Below, piece by piece: positions 46,329 through 55,514 of a stretch of DNA of 64,000 nucleotides; within the stretch, counting starts at the first letter, position 1; the number at the start of each line of letters is the position of its first letter. The notes below the pieces were generated by a model. It was not told the origin of the DNA. It did no database searches and saw nothing but the letters and a program-made list of their open reading frames with translations. This DNA comes from Jejuia algarum (GTDB taxonomy: Bacteria; Bacteroidota; Bacteroidia; Flavobacteriales; Flavobacteriaceae): contig CANMAQ010000014.1 of the NCBI GenBank assembly GCA_947495775.1, positions 62,001 to 126,000 of the forward strand, in the 5' to 3' direction. The translations under genes were made by a program, and so were the position numbers.

Positions 46329-47294
46329 TTAAAATTTTAGTTTTGTATCTTGATATTCTATCCACAACTCGCTTGTATGTGGAGTAATACGGCCTATGTG
46401 ATCGCAATTAATCGCTGCTTCGGAAAATAAAGCTTGTATTTGGGCAATATGTTGGGGCGGACAAGCCAAAATGTAACCGTAACTGGGAAAACTAGACAGC
46501 CATTTTTCCCATGCTACCCCTGTTGGTTTTGTAATGGTTTCTAAAACGACCTCAGCACCTACTTTCGACGTTTGTAATAGCATACAAATTGTACCTATAA
46601 TACCTCCCATGCTAACATCTTTAGCCACTGAACACCATTTTTTATTTGCAATCTGATACGGCAGTTTTACAATACGTTGTAAATACTCTGGTGTTGCTGT
46701 GGTACTCGCATTCCAAAACGGATACGATTTGTAATAAGCGCCTTTTAAATCTAATGCTAGAAGTAAAGCATCACCCGGTTTGGCCTCAAAACTAGTTAAA
46801 AGTTTATCGGTAGCTTTCCCCAGTACAGAGACACTTAAGCCCTTAGGTTTAGAACGGTAACAGGTGTGCCCTCCAACAATAGGCACGCCATAAGCTTTTG
46901 AAGCTGCTAGCATGCCTTCCCAGATGCGTGCTGTATCGTTTTGATCTTCTGCAAAAAGCGTATCTGTAACTGCCATAGGCAAACCGCCCATGGCACAAAT
47001 ATCACTTATATTAACCATCACCGCAGAATATCCCGCAAACCAAGGGTCTTTTTCTAAAAAATGAGACACAATCCCTTCTGCCGCTAAGAGTAAATGACTG
47101 CCATCGGCTTGTAAAATTGCAGCAGTATCATCGCCTAATAAAATACGATGTGCCGTTTCTGAAAAATAAACACTGCTCGTCACACTATCCCCTAAATGTT
47201 CATGCGTACGAGAAATAGAACGCTTGTCTATAATATCGGGATGCTGCCTGAGACCTTCAAGTACTTTAATGATATCTGTTACTGCTGTCGTCAT
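46329..47294 (-). CDS. Sll0787 family AIR synthase-like (PurM-type) protein
   Basis: 321 residues. The PurM/ThiL-like ATP-binding fold shows LLGDDTAAILQADGSHLLLAAEG, AVMVNISDICAMGGLPMAVTD, VGGHTCYRSKPKGLSVSVLG, and DVSMGGIIGTICMLLQ. Such enzymes activate a carbonyl or amide oxygen with ATP. The product in this cluster is unknown. It sits 3 bp from the GNAT protein and belongs to the cluster's conserved core. Confidence 0.9.
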   Translation of the reverse strand: MTTAVTDIIKVLEGLRQHPDIIDKRSISRTHEHLGDSVTSSVYFSETAHRILLGDDTAAILQADGSHLLLAAEGIVSHFLEKDPWFAGYSAVMVNISDICAMGGLPMAVTDTLFAEDQNDTARIWEGMLAASKAYGVPIVGGHTCYRSKPKGLSVSVLGKATDKLLTSFEAKPGDALLLALDLKGAYYKSYPFWNASTTATPEYLQRIVKLPYQIANKKWCSVAKDVSMGGIIGTICMLLQTSKVGAEVVLETITKPTGVAWEKWLSSFPSYGYILACPPQHIAQIQALFSEAAINCDHIGRITPHTSELWIEYQDTKLKF

Positions 47295-47297
47295 AAA

Positions 47298-47918
47298 CTA
47301 AGCTACGTTAAGATCGCTTAGTACGCCTATAGCATCTGTACCTAAACCGTCATAAATTGGCGTTGCAGGATATGCATCTAAATCGGCTTCCATTAGCATA
47401 TGAGGCACGCCATTAAGCGTAGTGGTTGCAACAACACTCCAATGTAAACGTTCAAATAACTTTACATTTTGCACTTGTACATATGCAGAAAATTTATCGC
47501 AACCTATATAATTTGCCAAAGACACTGCTCTGTAAATAAGTCCTGCGGCAATAGACATCTTATATAACGAAGAGACTTGATGGTCTTTAAATAAGTTCGG
47601 ACAGATATATTTTGAAAACGTGCGGTAGGCTTTAACGACCCCCAAGCGCCCTCCAAACCATTCCCGATTACAGGCTTCATATATACGTACAACGCCAACA
47701 ATATCATCGGGAGAACCGCAATAATGATTCACCGCTATTATAGGGATGGCATGAGCGTCTTTTTCATCGTAATCAGACGTTTTAAACAGTTGCTGTTCTT
47801 CACAAAAAATAGATTTTCGTATGTTGTAATAGGCTTCTAATTCTGCGGGATACCGCGGCACATTAATCGCAATAAATCCTTGTCCTCTCTCTTTTTTTTT
47901 AGTTTGAAAATACATCAT
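47298..47918 (-). CDS. MSMEG_0567/Sll0786 family GNAT N-acetyltransferase
   Basis: 206 residues. A GNAT fold with DDIVGVVRIYEA, RLGVVKAYR (acetyl-CoA-binding region) and LIYRAVSLANYIGCDKFSAYVQ, then LFERLHWSVVATTTLNGVPHMLME. This N-acetyltransferase is part of the conserved nitrilase cluster. Substrate is unknown. Its start overlaps the radical SAM gene by 4 bp. Confidence 0.9.
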   Translation of the reverse strand: MMYFQTKKKERGQGFIAINVPRYPAELEAYYNIRKSIFCEEQQLFKTSDYDEKDAHAIPIIAVNHYCGSPDDIVGVVRIYEACNREWFGGRLGVVKAYRTFSKYICPNLFKDHQVSSLYKMSIAAGLIYRAVSLANYIGCDKFSAYVQVQNVKLFERLHWSVVATTTLNGVPHMLMEADLDAYPATPIYDGLGTDAIGVLSDLNVA

Positions 47919-49033
47919 ACGGCATGTTTTTTCTCGAAATTAGACAACGTAGAACAGGCGCCACACTTAGCACAGCCTGATTCTAAGGTATCGGAAGTCA
48001 TTTTAGCATCTACTAAAGCTTTTCCTAAAGGGTCTAAAATACCATGCATAAAGGCTTTATCTGGGGCATCGTGATGTGCCAACGGCGTATTACGAACAGG
48101 CACAAAAGGCACCACAAAGGGATATACACCAAGGGCTATTAATTGTTTTGAAATCTCAAGAATTTCTTGTTGTGTATCTCCCAAACCTGCCAAAATATAG
48201 GTGCTAACATTGCCTTTGCCGAACACCTTTACTGCAGCTTTAAATGCCTTAAAATAAAAGGCTAAAGAGACCTCTGCCTTTCCTGGCATAATGCTATGAC
48301 GTACGCTATCGGTTACTGCTTCTAAATGCATTCCTATAGAACTTGCGCCTGCTGCTTTTAATTTTGTAAACCACTTAAAATCATCGGGAGGCTCGCATTG
48401 TATTTGTATAGGTATCGCTACTTTTTTGGCTACAGCGGCCACACTTTCAAATAATATTTTAGCCCCGCGGTCTGCACTTGCTGGTGTTCCTGTTGTCATG
48501 ACAAACTGCTTAACACCGTCTAAAGCCACTGCGCGTGCTGCGACCTCAGCCAGATGATGGGGTTTCTTATATGCAATGGTCGTATCGTATTTTAAAGATT
48601 CACCGATGGCACAAAATTGACAAGACATCTCTTTATCTTTATAACGGATACAGTTTTGTAATACTGTTGTGGCCAGTACTTCCTTACTGTGCAATCGTGC
48701 TATTTTCCAAAAAGGAATCCCGTCTGATGTATGGTATTTGTAAAATTCAGGTTCTCCTACAAAACGAATTGTGGTCACAGGTTCTCCATTTTTCTTTAGT
48801 GTGGTATACCCCATTTTAGTGGGTTTAGCCGCTGAAAACGGAGATACTTTAGCAGCATGGCTAAATACAGGAATCATAAGCGTACTGTTACTTATCGTAA
48901 TGGCTTTATGATCTGTAGGTCCTGCCCCTCCCTGTCTCACGGTAAGATCGTCCAACACCTCCAAACGAATCCCTAAGGTTTGGATATCATTAAGTAAACG
49001 GGCATTAAGCTCTGGTGTTAACGTTGTCTTCAT
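47915..49033 (-). CDS. MSMEG_0568 family radical SAM protein
   Basis: 372 residues. The presumed SAM cluster cysteines are Cys128, Cys138 and Cys141 (QNCIRYKDKEMSCQFCAIGE), a CX9CX2C spacing rather than the standard CX3CX2C. A C-terminal CAKCGAC group may bind an auxiliary Fe-S cluster. FVMTTGTPASADRGAKILFE and VSTYILAGLGDTQQEILEIS fit a radical SAM TIM barrel. Such proteins generate a 5'-deoxyadenosyl radical. The substrate here is unknown. It overlaps the nitrilase gene by 29 bp, an unusually long overlap. Confidence 0.88.
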   Translation of the reverse strand: MKTTLTPELNARLLNDIQTLGIRLEVLDDLTVRQGGAGPTDHKAITISNSTLMIPVFSHAAKVSPFSAAKPTKMGYTTLKKNGEPVTTIRFVGEPEFYKYHTSDGIPFWKIARLHSKEVLATTVLQNCIRYKDKEMSCQFCAIGESLKYDTTIAYKKPHHLAEVAARAVALDGVKQFVMTTGTPASADRGAKILFESVAAVAKKVAIPIQIQCEPPDDFKWFTKLKAAGASSIGMHLEAVTDSVRHSIMPGKAEVSLAFYFKAFKAAVKVFGKGNVSTYILAGLGDTQQEILEISKQLIALGVYPFVVPFVPVRNTPLAHHDAPDKAFMHGILDPLGKALVDAKMTSDTLESGCAKCGACSTLSNFEKKHAV

Positions 49034-49988
49034 AAACTATATCATTTAAATTAGGGCGTGCATGTACCAGGTGTTTTGGTTGTTTGTCTATGGTTAAAGA
49101 CAAGAGTTCTGGACGTGAATAATGTCCAACAGCATCCATCATGCGCTTTCGTTTTGCAATTAAAGCCATTTCTAAATCGGCATAAACAATACCTTCTCCT
49201 TCGGTTAAAACCTCTGAAATAATAACACCTTCTGGTGAAATAATAGCCGTAAAGCAGCCTTTATCTAACACAGGTTGCAACGCAGGATCGGCAGTAATGG
49301 CTTGTACCTGTTCTGGATGTAAATACCCTGTGGCATTAATGACAAAACATCCCGATTCTAAGGCATGGTGCCTCATGGTGACCTCCATTTGATCGGCAAA
49401 AATTTGCCCAACCATAGAGCCTGGAAACTGACTGCAATGAATCTCTTCACGGTCAGCCATAAGTGCAAAGCGCGCTAAGGGATTGTAATGCTCCCAACAC
49501 GCTAAGGCTCCAATTCTACCAATGCTGGTATCTACAGCTTTTAAGCCGCTACCATCACCCTGTCCCCAAATCATACGCTCGTGGTAAGTTGGGGTTATTT
49601 TTCGTCGTTTCAAAACCAGTTCGCCAGTGGTATCAAAAACGAGCTGCGTGTTGTACAATGTACCGCCATCGCGCTCGTTTACGCCTAATACAACAACAAT
49701 GTGATGTTCTTTAGCTAAACCACCTATAAAGTCTGTGTCTTCACTAGGCACCACAACAGCTTCGTTGTATAACATTAAATGCTCTTTTTTAAAAGACACT
49801 GCTGGTTTTATAAAGGAAAAATAAGGATAATTAGGTACCAAAGTTTCAGGAAAAACTATGATGTCTGCCTTATTTTTATGCGCGGCTATTATAGCGTCGG
49901 CAACTTTTGCTAAGGTTCCAGATTTACTTTCTAAGACTGGCGCAATCTGCACGGCAGCTGCTCTTACAATGGGCTTTTTAAACATCAT
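49005..49988 (-). CDS. Nit6803-like nitrilase
   Basis: 327 residues. The carbon-nitrogen hydrolase catalytic residues are at the expected spacing: Glu48 (FPETLVPNYPYF), Lys130 (RRKITPTYHERMIWGQGDG, with Glu137) and Cys164 (ALACWEHYNP). Nit6803-type nitrilases hydrolyse aliphatic and aromatic nitriles to acids and ammonia. In Nit1C clusters of other bacteria the nitrilase is needed for growth on cyanide as nitrogen source. It is 12 bp after the Sll0783-like gene. Physiological substrate cannot be read from the sequence. Confidence 0.94.
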   Translation of the reverse strand: MMFKKPIVRAAAVQIAPVLESKSGTLAKVADAIIAAHKNKADIIVFPETLVPNYPYFSFIKPAVSFKKEHLMLYNEAVVVPSEDTDFIGGLAKEHHIVVVLGVNERDGGTLYNTQLVFDTTGELVLKRRKITPTYHERMIWGQGDGSGLKAVDTSIGRIGALACWEHYNPLARFALMADREEIHCSQFPGSMVGQIFADQMEVTMRHHALESGCFVINATGYLHPEQVQAITADPALQPVLDKGCFTAIISPEGVIISEVLTEGEGIVYADLEMALIAKRKRMMDAVGHYSRPELLSLTIDKQPKHLVHARPNLNDIVYEDNVNTRA

Positions 49989-50000
49989 AGCATTTCGGGT

Positions 50001-50483
50001 TTACATCGTCCAAGTATGAACTACAAATGCATTTTCATTACGGTGTACCAATTGTATGTCCATAACATCTAAAGGACTAATAGGTGTGATCCCTGGCAAT
50101 AAAGAAGGTTCACCATGACCATAAAGCGCTTGTAATGCGAAACGACAAGCATAGATTTTACCACCTTCGTCCATAAATTTCTTTAGACGTGCCGCATAAT
50201 TTAAATGTCCAGGAAATGCTTCGCTACCTAATGTTGGAAATCCGCGTTGTATCCCCAAAGTAACCCCTGGGCCATATAATAAAATAGAAGTTTCAAATCC
50301 TTTACGTTGCAATCGTGTTGCTGTTAAAATATTTACTAATCCTATAGAGCCTTCAAACGCTACAGTGTGAAATGTTACAAGTGCTTTTTCTCCGGGCTTA
50401 GCTTTTACATCTGGGAATACTTTGTCTTCGTAGTCTACAAAAAAGTCTCCATCCTTGTGCATTGGTGCTTCTACTTTTGGCAT
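50001..50483 (-). CDS. MSMEG_0572/Sll0783 family nitrogen starvation response protein
   Basis: 160 residues, cytoplasmic. The sequence GEKALVTFHTVAFEGSIGLVN, FETSILLYGPGVTLGIQRGFPT and KIYACRFALQALYGHGEPSL is a family signature. It resembles the DsrE-like small-protein fold in its early strands. It is the first gene of the cluster and is probably the nitrogen-responsive marker protein of this operon. The predicted promoter lies 22-36 bp upstream. Confidence 0.88.
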   Translation of the reverse strand: MPKVEAPMHKDGDFFVDYEDKVFPDVKAKPGEKALVTFHTVAFEGSIGLVNILTATRLQRKGFETSILLYGPGVTLGIQRGFPTLGSEAFPGHLNYAARLKKFMDEGGKIYACRFALQALYGHGEPSLLPGITPISPLDVMDIQLVHRNENAFVVHTWTM

Positions 50484-50842
50484 AATTTTTATTATTTTTA
50501 AGTTATCACTACAAACTTAAAATACTTAGAGATATTAACTACAGGACAAAAACTACAAAACACTGCACAAATTAAACTTTATGCATCAAAAAACACAATA
50601 CATTAAAGAACACTCATTAAAAACAAACAACTTTTTCATTTTAAAGCAACAAAAACACAAAAACACTACATATTTATCAATACGTTAATTCTGATAATTT
50701 ACAAGAAAAAACCTCAAAAAAAATAAGTATTTCGTATTTTTTCACATCAAAAACTAAGTATTATTAAAAAATAGTTTTTATTCTAAGAAACCCACTTGTA
50801 TTACGACCATATTAAGTACAAAATAACTAGTTTAGGTATGCT
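50484..50842. promoter_or_regulatory. Divergent control region of the nitrilase cluster and AraC regulator
   Basis: A 359-bp region separates the nitrilase operon (minus) from the AraC gene (plus). For the operon, the minus strand has a perfect -7 element TAAGTTTG (plus-strand position 50512-50519), giving a leader of about 22 nt. No -33 TTTG is found at normal spacing. AraC-type direct repeats are expected here but none is clear by eye in this very AT-rich stretch. It holds no gene. Confidence 0.5.
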
Positions 50843-51775
50843 ATGAGTAAAACAAACGCACTTCCTGTTTTTGACATCTCAAATTTTGAAGACTACAATA
50901 ACTGTATGAAATTTGAGACTAATTTTTACATTAGGAAGTTTAGCGACCATGTGAGTGAAAACACATTTATTGAAAAACCTCACGGTCATAATTTCTACCT
51001 CATCTTATTAATCACCGAAGGTTCTGGCACGCATACCATAGATTTTTTAGAATATACTGTTTTTCCTGGAGCTATGTTTATTGTCTCTCCAGGACAAATA
51101 CACCAATGGCATGTTTCTAAAGATGTAGATGGCTATATTTTATGTTTCACGAAAGCCTTCTTTTTACATGATTTCGATACCGAAAAGCTGACCCGATTTC
51201 CCTTTTTCAATTCGACTTTTAGCTCCCCATATTTTAAATTAAATGCTTTAGAACAAGAGGATCTCATTTCTAAATACCAGCTTATTCTAAAAGAATATAA
51301 AAACAGAGGGCTGAATTATGAAGAAATGATTCGTATTTTTTTAAACGCCATGTTTATTGAATTAACACGATTATACCCTAAACAAAACGAAAATGCACCT
51401 AAATTTGGCCATGATCTTATATTACTTAACCGCTATGAAGCTTTGGTTGACAAATATTTTAAATTGCATAGGCCTTTATCATGCTATTCTGAAAAAATGC
51501 ACATTACGGTAAGACAACTCAGTTACCTATGTAAAAAAACAGTTGGAAAAAAGCCTTCTGAAATTTTAATCGACCGGATAATGCTCGAAGCCAAACGCTT
51601 AATCATACATTCGGATCTGTCTATCGCCTCTATTTCTGAAACATTAAATTACAACGACAGTTCCTATTTTATACGATTATTTAAAAAAGCAACTCAACAA
51701 ACACCTGAACAATTTAGACAATCGCAATTTGAAAAGTATACCTTATCTCAAGACCATTTATTTCCTTTTCTGTAG
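50843..51775 (+). CDS. AraC-family transcriptional regulator
   Basis: 310 residues. The N-terminal cupin-type ligand domain (about 40-120) has HGHNFYLILLITEGSGTHTID and VFPGAMFIVSPGQIHQWH. The C-terminal DNA-binding domain (about 205-300) has two helix-turn-helix units: MHITVRQLSYLCKKTVGKKP and ASISETLNYNDSSYFIRLFK, then TPEQFRQ. It is divergent from the nitrilase cluster, which it probably activates. The inducer is unknown. An alternative ATG lies 5 bp upstream out of frame and is not used. Confidence 0.9.
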   Translation: MSKTNALPVFDISNFEDYNNCMKFETNFYIRKFSDHVSENTFIEKPHGHNFYLILLITEGSGTHTIDFLEYTVFPGAMFIVSPGQIHQWHVSKDVDGYILCFTKAFFLHDFDTEKLTRFPFFNSTFSSPYFKLNALEQEDLISKYQLILKEYKNRGLNYEEMIRIFLNAMFIELTRLYPKQNENAPKFGHDLILLNRYEALVDKYFKLHRPLSCYSEKMHITVRQLSYLCKKTVGKKPSEILIDRIMLEAKRLIIHSDLSIASISETLNYNDSSYFIRLFKKATQQTPEQFRQSQFEKYTLSQDHLFPFL

Positions 51776-51932
51776 AAGCCTAACAAATCATCTTAGTATA
51801 AATCGCTTACCTTTCTCATTCTAAGATTTAAATTGGAAGCGACAAACATGTTCGAAATTCTGTAATTCAAATTATTTCATTTCCAATTTATTTACTGTAG
51901 ATTAGCCTCACCTCACATAAAAACAAATTATC

Positions 51933-52163
51933 ATGTTAGACCGATTACTATTAAAATACTTAACTAAAAAAGGGAAAATTGCTTACTTCGTTGGCTTAAT
52001 AGTATTGTTTCTCCTAACAGGGTATTATATTTTAGGTATTGCGGGCTATTCTTTCGATTCTGGTCGAGACGTGTTCTTTTACAGTATACTTGTTGTTAAT
52101 ATCGTATGGGCCGCTATATGCTATATAATTTGGAGAAAAAAAGAAACGGAAGAGGAAGACTAA
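51933..52163 (+). CDS. Small two-helix membrane protein
   Basis: 76 residues. Two hydrophobic segments, AYFVGLIVLFLLTGYYILGI (about 17-36) and FFYSILVVNIVWAAICYIIW (about 48-67), are separated by a short polar turn. The N-terminus is basic and the C-terminus acidic (RKKETEEED). No family is recognised. It stands alone between the AraC regulator and a convergent DinB-like gene. Confidence 0.6.
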   Translation: MLDRLLLKYLTKKGKIAYFVGLIVLFLLTGYYILGIAGYSFDSGRDVFFYSILVVNIVWAAICYIIWRKKETEEED

Positions 52164-52170
52164 CGTTTTC

Positions 52171-52650
52171 TTATTTTACATGTCCTATTCCAAACCCCAT
52201 ATCTTCTATTTTATAAAGGTGTGAATGGTCATGCATTAATAAATGACGAAGCATAATATAAGGCGTATACGTTTTATATTCTGGATGAACGGCTAATTTA
52301 TGCCAATCGTTCTCATTAAACGCTCTTGCTAATGCAATGGTTTGCTGTCTCATATTATAAAATGCATCTACGGTCCTGTTTAAATCTAATTTTAAAAAAA
52401 AGTCTTTTTCAAAATTATCCCCTGATAGTGGTTTTATTATAGGCTGCTCCTGAGTTTTAAAAGCATTCAAACGGTTTTGAAATCCGTAACGATCTGTTAC
52501 AGCAATATGAGTCGCATTTTCATGTATAGACCATTTTCCTTTTACCAACTCTAATTTGTAAAGCTCTGGATCTATTTCAGAAAGAAGCTCTTTTAATAAC
52601 CTTGGAGTATCTTCCAACGCATTAAGTATCGGGTGTATATTTTGAATCAT
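52171..52650 (-). CDS. DinB-like metal-dependent protein
   Basis: 159 residues, a predicted four-helix bundle. The metal-ligand histidines lie in KGKWSIHENATHIAVTDRYG and in MLRHLLMHDHSHLYKIED, the DinB/YfiT arrangement. Members often act as thiol-dependent transferases or hydrolases, but specificity is unknown. It is monocistronic and converges with the small membrane protein gene (7-bp gap). Confidence 0.8.
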   Translation of the reverse strand: MIQNIHPILNALEDTPRLLKELLSEIDPELYKLELVKGKWSIHENATHIAVTDRYGFQNRLNAFKTQEQPIIKPLSGDNFEKDFFLKLDLNRTVDAFYNMRQQTIALARAFNENDWHKLAVHPEYKTYTPYIMLRHLLMHDHSHLYKIEDMGFGIGHVK

Positions 52651-52975
52651 ATGTTTTAAATTCCCTTTTTTGATTTTAAAATACCATTATGTACCTCAAA
52701 TAATATCAATTGCTTCGGTACCTTCCAACTGCTCTAATATACAAATAGTTTATACAAATTATCCTTTGGATTTGATTTAGAACACTAATAATTTCTACAG
52801 TTTATATATTAAGGTGGCACTAACAGCATTTCCTAAAATGCCTAGAACACCTGTCTTTAATACGAATTAAGTACAATGAAATTCTATGTCCTATTCTCTA
52901 CAAATGCAAGAACAAAAGACTACTAAAACTAAAAACAGCATACGTTATGCAACAATCGTATACCCTCTAAAAACA
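52651..52975. other. Gene-free stretch upstream of dinB
   Basis: This 325-bp AT-rich region between two minus-strand genes contains no recognisable reading frame, hairpin or repeat. It presumably carries the dinB-like promoter on its left side. Confidence 0.45.
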
Positions 52976-53302
52976 CTATTTATTGAAGTAGACAGGTGGA
53001 GGTTTATTATATACACTTTGAGGTCGTGTAATTGCGTATTTTAAAGTATTATAGGCACTCCCGACCTTAATCTGAGACAGCTCTAAAACATCATTCTGGG
53101 ATATTGCTGTAGCTGCGCTATGTTGAAATGGATGAAGTTTATTAGATGTGACATTAATTTCACATAATTCACAATGCAACTCATCGTCGTGACTGTCATC
53201 GTCTATAAAATGCGAAATAGCATGCCAGTTTACAATTCTAAGCACTAGAAACGTAAACAGTAAGAAAATAGAAATTATATTTTTAAAATTGTCATTTCGC
53301 AC
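52976..53302 (-). CDS. His/Cys-rich single-span membrane protein, function unknown
   Basis: 108 residues, starting at a GTG (53302), with a hydrophobic segment (about 9-27, IISIFLLFTFLVLRIVNWHA). It is followed by HFIDDDSHDDELHCELCEI, a cluster of His, Asp and Cys resembling metal-binding stretches. The C-terminus is Tyr/Pro-rich (KPPPVYFNK). Similar small proteins occur beside metal transporters in flavobacteria, but none is here. No family is assigned. The role, perhaps metal sensing or sequestration, is inference. Confidence 0.5.
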   Translation of the reverse strand: MRNDNFKNIISIFLLFTFLVLRIVNWHAISHFIDDDSHDDELHCELCEINVTSNKLHPFQHSAATAISQNDVLELSQIKVGSAYNTLKYAITRPQSVYNKPPPVYFNK

Positions 53303-53525
53303 AGGGCATATATATATTAATGCAACACTGTATCTTTAGTGACTCTGTTTTAAATTAAAAAATTAATTAATCAAAATTTATGAAAATGTGTTATACTTTT
53401 TGCTAAAATTATAAGAATACCTCTAAAATGAACCCTTTATAGTATCGAAAGTTATATGACTTAACTGCATATATTGCTTTCTAATTCAGAAAAACAGAAC
53501 CTATATGTAACAACCTATGGTATTT

Positions 53526-54238
53526 TTATTCAAAAAACCTACACACTTCATTCGCTATTAAAAGATGACCTTTTCTATTCGGGTGATTTACTTGGGACAT
53601 ATAATTAGAAATACGATCTCCTTCAATCACTCTATTTTTAAATAAATTATAACTATCTACTAGTCCTACCCCATGTGTTTTCGCCAATTTCACAACTTGA
53701 TTCCTATGTTGTTCTAATAATGTATGCGGTTCAAGAATAGAGGTTCTTTGATCTGGTGAAGGTGTTAATAGAATAACTTTAATGTTCTTTTGCTTTGCTT
53801 TTTTAAGCATCGCCTCCCATGATTTATACGCCTTCTCTAATCCAACCTTTCGATCATTCAAAGCATAATCTATAAAAAGCACGTCTGGCTGATGTATCAA
53901 CACTTCTGAAACAAATCGTTTTGCACCTTTTACTGAATTTTCTCCTCCAATAGCCGTGTTTATAATATTTATCACCGCATAAGGGTAACGTGCTTTCAAA
54001 CGTTTTAAAACTAAAAACGGATATGCTTCTAGTGTGTTTACAATTGGAGTTTTAAAATAACCTGAAGGCACTGAATGGCCGTGAAAAACTAAATTTATGG
54101 TCTTATTATGAGGCCATTTTTTTGCAGTTCCAGTTTTAGAGTCTGTAAATATTTTGATGTATCCGCAATTTCATTTTTGGGTAGGGCACTACAGGACAAC
54201 AGTACTAAAATTAGACCTGCGCATATTATGATTTTCAT
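53526..54238 (-). pseudogene. SGNH/GDSL-type hydrolase lipoprotein, frameshifted
   Basis: An N-terminal frame starts at ATG 54238 with a lipoprotein signal, MKIIICAGLILVLLSC, but stops after about 47 codons. The following hydrolase frame is open only from a TGA inside the first frame. It reads through IKIFTDSKTGTAKKW, then block I (LVFHGHSVPSGYF) and block III/V (NTAIGGENSV, DYALNDRKVG, NHPNRKGH with the His catalytic pair). Joining the two needs a 1-bp shift near 54155-54175. The catalytic Ser is in GHSV. It is either a recent pseudogene or a sequencing indel. A GTG at 54071 could give a truncated cytoplasmic protein. Confidence 0.7.
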
Positions 54239-54593
54239 TTGTTCTTATTTTTTTTGAATCGTTGTTATAAGAATTAATAAAACTATTGAATTTTGTTTCA
54301 TTTAGTATTTTCTATGATTAATTGCACCATAATTGTTACAGATTAGTGTTAGGAAGTTTCACTTTAGGACTCCCAAAACAGCACATACAACAGTCTGTAA
54401 TCTCATTATTATTTATGCTAATTTATAATCTAGCATTACCCCAATTACAAAATACATTAGATAATTTTTGTTTTTGATGTGCGCTTTTATTCAATTCGCG
54501 GTCCTGCGTATTGGAGGCTATAAAACATATTTTCTAATATACTATGGTTTGAACGATGCGTATTTTTTGCTATACGCTAGGAATACGATACAT
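54239..54593. other. Gene-free stretch between tag and the SGNH pseudogene
   Basis: 355 bp, AT-rich. A plus-strand frame of about 73 codons overlaps the tag 3' end but lacks coding character. No repeat or strong terminator is visible. Confidence 0.45.
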
Positions 54594-55163
54594 TCATGTC
54601 ATAGATTTAATTTCATTATATCTAAAACAATCTATTGTATGATCATTTACCATTCCCACTGCTTGCATAAAAGCATAGCAAATAGTTGAACCTATAAACT
54701 TGAATCCTTTTTTCTTTAATGTTTTACTCATTACATCAGAAATTTCAGTTTTGGAAGGCACATCTTCAAATTTTTCCCATGTATTCTGTATAGGCGTTCC
54801 ATCTACAAAGTCCCAAATAAATTTGGAAAAGCTTCCATATTCTTTTTGAATGTCAAGAAAAGCTTTGGCATTAGTTATCGTAGCATTAATTTTTAGTTTA
54901 TTTCTAATAATTCCTGGATCATTGAGCAATGCATCTATTTTTTTCTGATTGTAGGTTACGATTTTATCCGCTTCAAAATTGTCGAATACTTTTCGATAAT
55001 GTGCTCTTTTTACTAAAACCGTAAGCCAACTCAATCCTGCTTGAGCGCCTTCAAAAATTAAAAATTCAAATAATAATCTATCGTCATAAACTGGAACACC
55101 CCATTCTGTATCGTGGTATGTTTCTTCTAGTTTATGTTTCGTTGCCCAAGCACATTTCTTCAT
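54594..55163 (-). CDS. tag: DNA-3-methyladenine glycosylase I
   Basis: 189 residues. It excises 3-methyladenine from alkylated DNA. Zinc ligands match those of E. coli Tag: Cys4, His17, His175 and Cys179 (DHTIDCFRY). The family motifs HDTEWGVPVYDDRLLFEFLI and EGAQAGLSWLTVL are present, with the base-pocket Glu. Length agrees. It is monocistronic, with A/T-rich flanks and no visible regulatory site. Confidence 0.95.
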   Translation of the reverse strand: MKKCAWATKHKLEETYHDTEWGVPVYDDRLLFEFLIFEGAQAGLSWLTVLVKRAHYRKVFDNFEADKIVTYNQKKIDALLNDPGIIRNKLKINATITNAKAFLDIQKEYGSFSKFIWDFVDGTPIQNTWEKFEDVPSKTEISDVMSKTLKKKGFKFIGSTICYAFMQAVGMVNDHTIDCFRYNEIKSMT

Positions 55164-55514
55164 CTTGTTTTTATACGTTTCTTAGTCTTTAGAAGAGATA
55201 AGGTAATACACCTTAAAAATATAAAAGTCAACTTTAATATTTTAAAAAAATTAATTGTTTTTACTAAAAAAATTAGACTCTAAAAGGATGAAGTATTCTT
55301 TTAATAGTAAAATTAAATTGATTACTGTTTTATGCCTTATCATACTTAAACGCGTAACCAGGACGTCATCTCTAACACCCCTATAAAATTGGCTTTATAA
55401 TAAAATAGTTATACACAAAAAAGCTGCCCTTAAAGGCAGCTCTATATCTGTTTATTGTAATGCATTTACTTTTAATCGCTTATTTGCCTTTACAAAAGGC
55501 TATTCTAACCGCCT
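55164..55514. other. Gene-free stretch with a terminator
   Basis: 351 bp between tag and the SPW-like gene. It contains the hairpin at 55422-55441 (listed separately). The rest is AT-rich without recognisable features. It carries the tag upstream region on its left. Confidence 0.45.
55422..55441 (-). terminator. Rho-independent terminator of the SPW/YHS/SnoaL operon
   Basis: A 7-bp stem, AGCTGCC (55422-55428) with GGCAGCT (55435-55441), encloses a 6-nt loop. On the minus strand it is followed by TTTTTT. It lies 74 bp beyond the last gene's stop. Confidence 0.75.
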
